From assembly GCA_035506255.1 (NCBI GenBank), contig DATJPS010000026.1, forward strand, positions 1 through 10,966: a stretch of 10,966 nt of DNA, written 5' to 3'. This document shows, one piece after another, positions 4,957-10,966 of this stretch. Position 1 is the stretch's first letter, and every line of letters begins with the position of its first letter. The notes beneath the pieces are model-generated. The model was not told the DNA's origin and searched no databases. It was given only the letters and a program-made list of their open reading frames with translations. Origin of the DNA: CAIYXV01 sp035506255. GTDB lineage: Bacteria > Margulisbacteria > WOR-1 > XYC2-FULL-46-14 > WPAF01. A program made the translations under genes and the position numbers.

Positions 4957-6723
4957 TTGAAAATAAAATCGATCCTGGCCGCCGGGCTAGTCCTGCTCTT
5001 GTCCCTGATCGCCCCATCCCACGCCACCCTATCCCACAACATAGAAATGAAGCTTGACACCAGTGATGGCAACACCGGGATGATCTTAGAGAATGCCAGC
5101 CTCACGCAGGTCGCCACGATCGATTCCATTGGCAACATGTTTTTAAACGGCAACCTTTCAAGTTCCGGGGGGGGGAGCAGCCTTTTTTTGACCGGGCATA
5201 ACTTAAATGACTGGCCGAAGATCGAAGGCAAAGGCAACGGGCCGACCAACTGGCTGTTGGGACAGGACGATTATCTGAGCGCGGACGGGCTGACACTTCT
5301 TACCAGTTCTTATTCCCCGATCTATCTCGGCACCAACGGGACACTGCGGATGACCCTCTCCAAGGACGGCTATGTGGCGATCGGTCCGGTCTCCACCCCG
5401 TTCGCCGAATTGAACCTTTTTACATACAGCACCTTTGCCGATGCCGGACTAGGGATCACCAGCCTTAATCCCAGCGGCAAGACGCTCACCATCAACCAGG
5501 GAGCGGTCGGCCGATTGAATTTTACCGAACCCGGGGTGGACGATCTTATGACCCTGGACTTCAACCAGTACCGCGTCGGCATCGAGGCCGGCGTGCCAGA
5601 GTTAAAGTTAACGCTCGGTTCGGACGGCGGCATCCTGGCGACAGGGACGCTTTATTCCGGGGCCGATCTTGTCACGACCGGTTCCGGGACTCGTCTGATC
5701 TGGTGGCCAAAAGAGGCGGCGTTCCGCGCCGGCAATATTTCAGGCTCACAGTGGGACAGCGCCAATATCGGCACTGGTTCTTTTGCCGGAAACATTAACA
5801 CCACGGCCAGCGGGACTTATTCATTTGCGATGGGCAACAGCACTTCTGCCAGCGCGACCAATTCGACCGCGTTCGGCAATCACACCACGGCCGGAGGGGA
5901 CACCTCAACAACTTTTGGCGGGTACACCCGCGCCAGCGGGGCGGATTCCATGGCAATGGGATACTTAACGACCACCACCGCCGATTATTCTACCGTCATG
6001 GGCTGGAGCACCACGCTGGGATCGTCTTATGCGAATTCGCTCGGCATCGGATATTCTTCAACCCCTCCGCAGATACTGCTCAACCCTTCAGGTAATTCCT
6101 GGATAAACTCCGGATCGGGCAATGTCGGCATTGGGACGACCGCCCCTCTTGAGAAGCTCGATGTCAGATCAGCGATCAATCTTGGCTGGGGCGGAAGCAT
6201 CCGGGCGTACAATGGGTCCGGCAGTTCGTCAAAAAACATCCTTTCTAACGGCTGGGCTTCCGGCTACGGCGATTATGTGCTTTTCGAGGTCCCTTCCACC
6301 AGCGTATCTAGCACTGTAACCATGCGGATATCAAATTCACTCGGCTTTGATTTTGAGGGGAGCAATGTTGGGATTGGGACCTCATCACCCGCCAGCCGCT
6401 TGCATGTCAACGGCCCCATCGCCACCGCTACCAATAATCAAAGCAGCAACTATACTATCACCGCCAATGACAGTGTGATCTTTGTAAACGCGAACAGCGC
6501 CGATGTCACTATCACCCTTCCCGCCGCCTCATCCTCCACCATCGGCAGGGTGTACTATATTTACAAGACCGACGCTTCCGCCCATTTTGTGTTAGTCGCG
6601 CGCAACGGCTCTGACACGGTCAACGGGACGTCATCGGTCTCCACCAACACTCCTTATAATTGCATGCGCGTGATCGGGGTCACATCTTCCAGCTGGATCT
6701 CCAGCACTTTAACCAAATCGTAA
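4957..6723 (+). CDS. Exported tail-fibre/YadA-head-like surface protein (588 aa)
   Basis: I recognise modules but no named protein. Residues 1-23 are a Sec signal peptide (Lys-rich start, Leu-rich core, cleavage after SHA). Residues 29-66 share the KLD-S-NG...IDS-G..F-NG motif with the start of the 867-aa neighbour. Residues 289-366 are 14-residue YadA/Hep_Hag-type head repeats (SFAMGNSTSA-like units; four exact units plus longer ones), which in trimeric adhesins build a left-handed beta-roll. GNSWINSGSGNVGIGTTAP (about 379-397) and NVGIGTSSP (470-478) are GIGT modules found in tail-fibre-like proteins. Residues 498-588 (NYTITANDS...ITLPAASS...) resemble C-terminal domains of phage tailspikes and depolymerases. 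There is no YadA membrane anchor and no S74 chaperone. TTG start with AGGAG upstream; own promoter at 4893-4920. Probable role, inferred: trimeric cell-surface fibre or adhesin. A G9 tract (5167-5175) could make it phase-variable. Confidence 0.8.
   Translation: MKIKSILAAGLVLLLSLIAPSHATLSHNIEMKLDTSDGNTGMILENASLTQVATIDSIGNMFLNGNLSSSGGGSSLFLTGHNLNDWPKIEGKGNGPTNWLLGQDDYLSADGLTLLTSSYSPIYLGTNGTLRMTLSKDGYVAIGPVSTPFAELNLFTYSTFADAGLGITSLNPSGKTLTINQGAVGRLNFTEPGVDDLMTLDFNQYRVGIEAGVPELKLTLGSDGGILATGTLYSGADLVTTGSGTRLIWWPKEAAFRAGNISGSQWDSANIGTGSFAGNINTTASGTYSFAMGNSTSASATNSTAFGNHTTAGGDTSTTFGGYTRASGADSMAMGYLTTTTADYSTVMGWSTTLGSSYANSLGIGYSSTPPQILLNPSGNSWINSGSGNVGIGTTAPLEKLDVRSAINLGWGGSIRAYNGSGSSSKNILSNGWASGYGDYVLFEVPSTSVSSTVTMRISNSLGFDFEGSNVGIGTSSPASRLHVNGPIATATNNQSSNYTITANDSVIFVNANSADVTITLPAASSSTIGRVYYIYKTDASAHFVLVARNGSDTVNGTSSVSTNTPYNCMRVIGVTSSSWISSTLTKS
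5167..5175 (+). repeat. G9 homopolymer in the surface protein gene
   Basis: Nine consecutive G encode Gly71-73 and keep the frame open. Losing one G leads to TGA within about 6 codons, and gaining one leads to TAA within about 10 codons. A T7 run follows at 5182-5188. This is the form of a slipped-strand phase-variation switch, though it could simply be chance or an assembly-sensitive run. Confidence 0.6.
5821..6054 (+). repeat. 14-residue YadA-head-type repeat region (588-aa protein)
   Basis: About five to six degenerate units of 42 bp encode patterns such as STAFGNHTTAGGDT and SMAMGYLTTTTADY. The conserved hydrophobic-Gly step is retained in each unit. The DNA is diverged and shows no recent exact duplication. 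Confidence 0.65.
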
Positions 6724-6736
6724 ACTACAAATGAGC

Positions 6737-6765
6737 GAGCGGGCACGAGAGGTACGTTCCCGCTC
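6737..6765 (+). terminator. Candidate terminator after the 588-aa gene
   Basis: GAGCGGG (6737-6743) pairs perfectly with CCCGCTC (6759-6765). After a one-base mismatch ACG/CGT adds 3 bp, closing the loop AGAGGTA. It lies 14 bases after the stop and 19 bases before the next promoter, as expected for a terminator. The following bases (ACAGTTTATAAAATT) are AT-rich but have no uninterrupted U-tract. Confidence 0.5.
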
Positions 6766-6784
6766 ACAGTTTATAAAATTCCCG

Positions 6785-6812
6785 TTGACAGGCCCCCTTT
6801 CCATATTATTAT
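6785..6812 (+). promoter_or_regulatory. Promoter of the 867-aa S74 surface protein gene
   Basis: A perfect -35 TTGACA (6785-6790) and TATTAT (6807-6812) are 16 bp apart, the same layout as at 4893-4920. A transcript from about 6819 would have a leader of roughly 45 bases containing the hairpin at 6835-6854. Confidence 0.7.
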
Positions 6813-6834
6813 GTATTTGATAGCGATTTAATCA

Positions 6835-6854
6835 TACGCCATAGCAATGGCGTA
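6835..6854 (+). promoter_or_regulatory. 5'-leader hairpin just upstream of the ribosome binding site
   Basis: TACGCCAT (6835-6842) and ATGGCGTA (6847-6854) form a perfect 8-bp stem with loop AGCA. The stem ends 3 bases before GGAG (6858-6861). In the RNA it could stabilise the message or influence ribosome access; no ligand-binding structure of known type is seen. Confidence 0.5.
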
Positions 6855-6865
6855 AACGGAGATAA

Positions 6866-9469
6866 ATGGGCATGAAAAAAATAGCAGTGATTTTCGCATC
6901 GGTTTTAATGATCGTTCTCTTTTCACTCCCCTCTTTCGCCGCCAACGTCATTCTCAAACTCGATTCTTCGAACGGTTCCAGCGCTTTTAATGTCACGAAT
7001 AGCTCCTCCACCACAATTGCGTCCATCGACTCGACCGGCAAATCATTTGTCAACGGATATGTCGGTATCGGGACATCCAGCCCTACTTCCAGGCTCACGG
7101 TCTCCGGATCGGTGGAAATATCCGGCACGAACAACGGGATAAAATTTCCGGACGGGACGATCCAGACCACCGCTTCCAGCGGCGGCGCCAGCAGCCAGTG
7201 GGTCACCTCCGGCTCTAACATCTACTATAACAATGGCAATGTCGGTATTAAAGCCACTAACCCTACCGCAACGCTGGAAGTGGCCGGAAGAGCAAAGATC
7301 CAGGATGCGAACTATAACACATTTGTTACCGGTGGCACCAATTCCACTCCCGGATCCTATAACACGGCCATGGGTTACAATTCTTTACCATCCGGCACCT
7401 CGGGAAGCGAGAACATAGCGATCGGCGTGAATACGCTCCAAAACAACTCCAGCGGCGCTAACAACGTAGCCATGGGATACAACACATTACAGTTGAATCA
7501 AGGAGGAGCTTATAATACCGCTATCGGGTACGACACTCTCTATACCAACGTTTCCGGCGGCAATAACGTGGGCCTGGGCGCTTTTGCCTTATCGCTTACG
7601 ACCGCCGGTAACAATGTCGCGGTGGGATACGCTTCCGGACAATACAACACATCAGGGACCGGAAACGTGTATCTGGGATATTACGCCGGACCTGGTTCTT
7701 CCTCATCCCGTTCCAATGAGCTGTATATCGCCAATGCCGGCGGTACCCCGCTGATATACGGAAAGTTCAACGAAGGGAATGTCGGCATCGGGACCAGTGC
7801 GCCTACCGCCACCTTTGAGGTCAACGGCGGCATGAGATCCGCTTCCCTTGCCACCGGCTGGCTGACCGCTCTGTCCCCGGTCGCGGTGTGGGGCACTTCC
7901 TCCGGGGTTTCAGGAGACGCCGGCGTGCGCGGGTATAGCCTTGGCTACCCGGATGGCGTACAGGGGATCAACTTTGGAGCAGGCACAGCGGTTGTCGGAG
8001 GATCGAATACCGGGATCGGAGTATACGGGACTTCCAATACCGGTATCGGTGTTTACGGGTCCGCTCCCACAGCAGCTTCTTTTAATGGTAAGATCATATC
8101 GAACGGGTCGGTCGCTTCGGGCACGAACGCGATCGCGCTGGGGACCACCACTTCAGCGGGAAATTATTCTACCGCTATGGGCAGGGGATCGACCGCGAGC
8201 GGGGATTACTCTACGGCCATAGGATGGGTATCCACCGCCAGCGGCGCGCAATCGACCGCGTTCGGGAATAATGCAGTGGCTAGCGGCACTAGTGCCACTG
8301 CCATGGGAGAACATTCCGCCGCGGGCAATTATTCCACCGGTGGAGGATATTATTCGAACGCCTGGGGAGATTATGCCACTTCATTCGGAAACAGTTCTGC
8401 CGGAAATTATGCTTCCTCGATGGGATTTGGCGCTAACGCCAACGCGAATTATTCAATGGCTTTAGGGACCAATACCTATGCCGGCGGAATTTACTCAACG
8501 GCCATGGGATCCTCGACCTATGCGACCGGAAATACCGCTACCGCGATGGGGGTCGGCACTACCGCCTCCGGCTCTAACTGCACCGCCATGGGCAACGGGT
8601 CATCGGCCGGTACCAGTTCGGAAAATTTTGCCGAGGGTTACCAGAGCATTGCTTCAGGCGGGAATTCGGTGGCGATGGGATATCAATCAACAGCATCCGG
8701 AGCTCGATCCCTTGCGGTCGGCTATCAATGCAATGCATCGCAAAACGTTGCGGTAGCCCTCGGAGCCAACACTCAGGCCTCACAGGGATACGCGTTCGCC
8801 GCAGGCGGCGGGTCAGTAGCTAGCGGATACAATTCGGTAGCAATGTGCGATCGCTCGACCGCCAGCAATTCCTGTTCGGTAGCTTTTGGCAGCTTATTCA
8901 CGAACGACCAATCTTATTCCGTAGGGATCGGCAACGGCAACATGGACATTTGCCTGAAGGCTGACGGCAATAGCTGGATACACCGCGACTCCGGATCTGG
9001 TTATCTCGGTATTGGCACCACTGCCCCCACCCATCTCTTGGAAATGGGCGCCGATGACGCTTATAAGCCCAATGGTGGGTCGTGGGGAAATTTGTCAGAT
9101 GTCCGGTTGAAGAAAAACATCAAACCTTTGGGCAATGCGCTGGACAGGATATGCAAATTACGCGGCGTCGCTTTTGAGTGGATAAACCCCGATGACCACG
9201 GCGGCAGCAACGGGACGCAAGGAGGATTCATCGCGCAGGAAGTCGAAAAGACCTTCCCTTCCTGGGTCAAGGAAACCTCCCCCACCGGGAAAGACATCAA
9301 CCTTGTGCCGAAAGGCGGGAGGATAAAAGGCCTTGCATTGCCATTTGAATATGATGCGCTCGTTGTCGAATCGATCAAAGAGCTGAAAGCGGAGAACGAC
9401 TCGCTCAAGCAGGAGATAGTTTCCTTGAAAAAAACGGTCCTGGAATTAAAGTCGCGGGTCGAAAAATAA
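6866..9469 (+). CDS. Exported YadA-head-like fibre protein with C-terminal peptidase S74 chaperone domain (867 aa)
   Basis: Residues 1-25 are a Sec signal peptide (cleavage after SFA). Then come GIGT modules (about 65-80 and 305-320), the tail-fibre motif GIKFPDGTIQTTA (91-103), head-like repeats of about 16 residues (165-275, YNTAMGYNSL type), Gly-rich GVxGxS repeats (347-408) and about 20 YadA-type 14-residue repeats (422-690, STAMGRGSTASGDY type). The end is an intramolecular chaperone of the S74 family, SDVRLKKNI (744-752) and GGFIAQEVEKTFPSWV, closed by a coiled coil (about 830-867). In S74 domains this domain aids trimer folding, and the Ser/Lys dyad (Ser744, Lys749, same spacing as endosialidase Ser911/Lys916) then cuts just before the Ser. 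A mature fibre of residues 26-743 is inferred. Start ATG 6866 with GGAG 4 nt upstream; Met3 (6872) is an alternative. Own promoter at 6785-6812. Likely a trimeric surface fibre or adhesin; target unknown. Confidence 0.85.
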   Translation: MGMKKIAVIFASVLMIVLFSLPSFAANVILKLDSSNGSSAFNVTNSSSTTIASIDSTGKSFVNGYVGIGTSSPTSRLTVSGSVEISGTNNGIKFPDGTIQTTASSGGASSQWVTSGSNIYYNNGNVGIKATNPTATLEVAGRAKIQDANYNTFVTGGTNSTPGSYNTAMGYNSLPSGTSGSENIAIGVNTLQNNSSGANNVAMGYNTLQLNQGGAYNTAIGYDTLYTNVSGGNNVGLGAFALSLTTAGNNVAVGYASGQYNTSGTGNVYLGYYAGPGSSSSRSNELYIANAGGTPLIYGKFNEGNVGIGTSAPTATFEVNGGMRSASLATGWLTALSPVAVWGTSSGVSGDAGVRGYSLGYPDGVQGINFGAGTAVVGGSNTGIGVYGTSNTGIGVYGSAPTAASFNGKIISNGSVASGTNAIALGTTTSAGNYSTAMGRGSTASGDYSTAIGWVSTASGAQSTAFGNNAVASGTSATAMGEHSAAGNYSTGGGYYSNAWGDYATSFGNSSAGNYASSMGFGANANANYSMALGTNTYAGGIYSTAMGSSTYATGNTATAMGVGTTASGSNCTAMGNGSSAGTSSENFAEGYQSIASGGNSVAMGYQSTASGARSLAVGYQCNASQNVAVALGANTQASQGYAFAAGGGSVASGYNSVAMCDRSTASNSCSVAFGSLFTNDQSYSVGIGNGNMDICLKADGNSWIHRDSGSGYLGIGTTAPTHLLEMGADDAYKPNGGSWGNLSDVRLKKNIKPLGNALDRICKLRGVAFEWINPDDHGGSNGTQGGFIAQEVEKTFPSWVKETSPTGKDINLVPKGGRIKGLALPFEYDALVVESIKELKAENDSLKQEIVSLKKTVLELKSRVEK
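7358..7690 (+). repeat. NtAiGY-type repeat region in the 867-aa protein
   Basis: About six imperfect units of around 16 residues (YNTAMGYNSLPSGTSG, ANNVAMGYNTLQLNQGG, AYNTAIGYDTLYTNVSG and so on) form a separate head-like array. They are longer than the 14-residue units further on, so the protein combines two repeat classes. Confidence 0.6.
8129..8935 (+). repeat. Array of about 20 YadA-head-type 14-residue repeats
   Basis: The units mostly have 14 residues (12-15) with a small hydrophobic residue-Gly step, as in STAIGWVSTASGAQ, SVAMGYQSTASGAR and SMALGTNTYAGGIY. At the DNA level they are degenerate 42-bp repeats. Four of the six cysteines I count in the whole protein lie in the last third of this array. 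Confidence 0.7.
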
Positions 9470-9484
9470 ATTATTAAAATGTTG

Positions 9485-9512
9485 TTGACAAAATTATTAT
9501 GTGCGTTAGAAT
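9485..9512 (+). promoter_or_regulatory. Distal promoter upstream of the third surface protein gene
   Basis: A perfect -35 TTGACA (9485-9490) and TAGAAT (9507-9512) are 16 bp apart. The site starts 15 bases after the preceding stop codon. Together with the site at 9573-9600 it would form a tandem promoter pair. Confidence 0.6.
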
Positions 9513-9572
9513 TATGAAAAATGTGGCAATGTTTTTATCGTTCTTTTGCCGACGGAAAAATAAAAATAGTTG

Positions 9573-9600
9573 TTGCATCGAGTTCCGGCTGTGATATAAT
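9573..9600 (+). promoter_or_regulatory. Proximal promoter of the third surface protein gene
   Basis: TTGCAT (9573-9578) is followed after 16 bp by a perfect TATAAT (9595-9600). The predicted start near 9607 leaves a leader of about 30 bases with AGGAG at 9629-9633. Confidence 0.6.
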
Positions 9601-9636
9601 GTCCCGTAAAGCAGCGCAGTAATAAATTAGGAGCTA

Positions 9637-10966
9637 ATGTTGTTAAATAAAAATCTGGGCATTCTGCTTTTCTCGCTGTTAGCGCTTGCGGCACTTTCCG
9701 GTTCTGTCCACGCCGCCGGCATCACGATCGGCTCCGGCTCCACTCTCGATGTTTCCACTGCCACCCTGGTAGTCCCCGGCGATATATCTAATGAAGGCTC
9801 CGTGATGCAAAGCACCGGCGTCATTCAATTGAACGGCAACTGGACCAACCATGGCGTTTTCCAGTCCACGGCCGGCACGGTGGAGATCACTACCCCCTCC
9901 CCTGCCACCACCACCCAGAATGTCAGGGGCAACACCAAGTTTTATAACTTCAGGATCAGCGGCGATTATGCCGCCGCCGACCGCAACATCACGTTCGAGG
10001 CCGGGACCACGCAGACGGTAGAAGGAAGGATGACGCTTAAAGGCGATAGCATCGGGGCCGGCTACAAGTTATATATGAGGAGTTCTTCCGCCGGTAATCA
10101 ATGGCATGTTAATCCCACCAATACCGGTTCCAGCAGCCGCGATGTTTCGCGCGTTAACGTTAAAGATTCGGTCAACGACAACTCGGTAACGATCGATGCC
10201 ACATATTCCACCGGCGGCGATGCCGGCAATAACGTTAGATGGTTCTTTGAGGGTTCGCCCTTCGACATCGGCGATAACGGCTGGGTGCGAAATACCACGC
10301 TCACCCGCGACGCGGCGACCGGTAACCTGATCCTTTCCTGGACCTACGATCCGGCCCATTCGGGGATAAGCGTTTCCATTTCGGTTGAAACTACCGCGAC
10401 CACCGACTCCTATGCGGCAAAAACAACCAGTTACACCTGGGTGGTCAACGAACCGAACGGAGTTCTCAGTTACATTGATACCAATAAAGCCTATGACGGC
10501 TTGAATCGGTTCTACCGCGTGGTGCCTAACCCGCTCCCGTCCACGCCCGGCACCGACATTTTAAGCGCTGAGGCCAATGGACTGACCGTGGGCAAAGTGC
10601 AGATGGATATTCCCAACAATAAATATGTGTTCTCCAATATTCCGTTCATGACCGACGGCGCTTCGCTCAAGGCAACGCTGGCCGAGCAGGTCGGCAGCGC
10701 GGGCGAATTCCTCTGGTGGGATGGCGCCGGTTATCATCCCGGCACTTATGCCGGCAGCAGTTGGGGCGGTGATGACGATGCGCTCAAGATCAGCGAAGGG
10801 TTCCTGGTACGGTCGCACATAGACGGCAAGAAGCTGGCGATCACTGGGAGGATAGGCAAGTTCGCCACTCCGTTCGTCAGGCACATTCCTCAGAACACCT
10901 ATGAATTGGTGTCGTTCCCCTACCCGATGTCGCAGACGATGGAAGTAATGGGCCTTACTCCCGATT
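9637..10966 (+). CDS. Exported beta-strand-rich surface protein with Fn3-like region, 3' end beyond window
   Basis: The frame is open for 443 codons from the ATG at 9637 to the window edge. Residues 1-26 are a Sec signal peptide (cleavage after VHA). Residues 27-105 have short Gly/Asn-turn strands (PGDISNEGSV, NGNWTNHGVFQSTAGTVEI, then NTKFYNFRISG at 99-109). This pattern recurs in bacterial adhesin and beta-helix-like surface proteins. Residues about 215-295 resemble a fibronectin-III-like domain (LILSWTYD... to DGLNRFYRVVP). A further strand-rich region ends in a conserved-looking NTYELVSFPYP segment (420-430) before the window stops. AGGAG lies 3 nt before the ATG; a TTG one codon later would give more usual spacing. 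The gene has its own tandem promoters. No named family recognised; a cell-surface or secreted structural role is inferred from the signal peptide and its two fibre-gene neighbours. Confidence 0.8.
   Translation, partial: MLLNKNLGILLFSLLALAALSGSVHAAGITIGSGSTLDVSTATLVVPGDISNEGSVMQSTGVIQLNGNWTNHGVFQSTAGTVEITTPSPATTTQNVRGNTKFYNFRISGDYAAADRNITFEAGTTQTVEGRMTLKGDSIGAGYKLYMRSSSAGNQWHVNPTNTGSSSRDVSRVNVKDSVNDNSVTIDATYSTGGDAGNNVRWFFEGSPFDIGDNGWVRNTTLTRDAATGNLILSWTYDPAHSGISVSISVETTATTDSYAAKTTSYTWVVNEPNGVLSYIDTNKAYDGLNRFYRVVPNPLPSTPGTDILSAEANGLTVGKVQMDIPNNKYVFSNIPFMTDGASLKATLAEQVGSAGEFLWWDGAGYHPGTYAGSSWGGDDDALKISEGFLVRSHIDGKKLAITGRIGKFATPFVRHIPQNTYELVSFPYPMSQTMEVMGLTPD

Noticed and set aside
8129..8935. 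CRISPR-like or tandem DNA repeat array
   Set aside because: The roughly 42-bp periodicity comes from degenerate protein repeats in an open frame; there are no identical repeats with unique spacers.
4957..9469. Prophage tail-fibre region
   Set aside because: The modules resemble phage tail fibres, but both proteins have Sec signal peptides and their own promoters, and no baseplate, assembly, lysis or integrase gene is present.
4957..9469. Classical trimeric autotransporter adhesins (YadA)
   Set aside because: Head-type repeats are present, but neither protein has the four-strand YadA membrane anchor at its C-terminus; one ends in S74 and the other in a tailspike-like domain.

Overview
The window looks like a piece of the chromosome of an uncultured or little-studied bacterium, with moderately high GC. 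Three proteins carry clear Sec signal peptides and surface-fibre modules, and every gene has an AGGAG-type ribosome binding site and a TTGACA/TATAAT-type (sigma-70-like) promoter. Nothing fixes the phylum. A candidate phylum of the Margulisbacteria/Omnitrophota sort is only a guess, based on the CopA sub-motifs, short AT-rich hairpins and the tail-fibre-like exported proteins.

Left part, 1-1738, minus strand: a tightly packed sulfur-relay operon, read right to left. A NifS/IscS-like cysteine desulfurase is followed after 1 nt by a DsrE2-family protein and after 12 nt by a TusA-family protein that leaves the window. Such sets normally pass a persulfide sulfur from desulfurase to carrier proteins. 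Here the desulfurase keeps its catalytic cysteine (Cys327) but has lost the PLP-binding lysine (Asn-Gln in place of His-Lys) and the arginine of the RFSLG motif (Val). Its chemistry is therefore in doubt, and this is the most unusual point of the window.

1739-2187: about 450 bases without a convincing gene, with a perfect AT-rich hairpin near each end and G/C-rich inverted repeats between. 2188-4797, minus strand: a Cu(I)-exporting P1B-1 ATPase (CopA) with a YHS domain, a normal HMA domain and a degenerate one. A short palindromic repeat is inserted in frame in its N-terminal linker. A 15-bp palindrome overlaps the -35 box of its likely promoter and may be an operator.

Right part, 4893-10966, plus strand: three consecutive genes for exported surface proteins, each with its own promoter. 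The first (588 aa, TTG start) has YadA-type head repeats, GIGT modules and a phage-tailspike-like C-terminus, and contains a G9 tract where a one-base shift either way stops translation. The second (867 aa) has two kinds of head-like repeats (about 20 of the 14-residue kind) and ends in a peptidase S74 self-cleaving chaperone with the Ser/Lys dyad intact. The third (at least 443 aa) starts with a beta-strand-rich repeat region, then an Fn3-like region, and runs off the end. Together they look like a locus for cell-surface fibres or adhesins that reuses phage tail-fibre folding modules. No tRNA, rRNA, CRISPR array, transposase or phage structural gene was seen.
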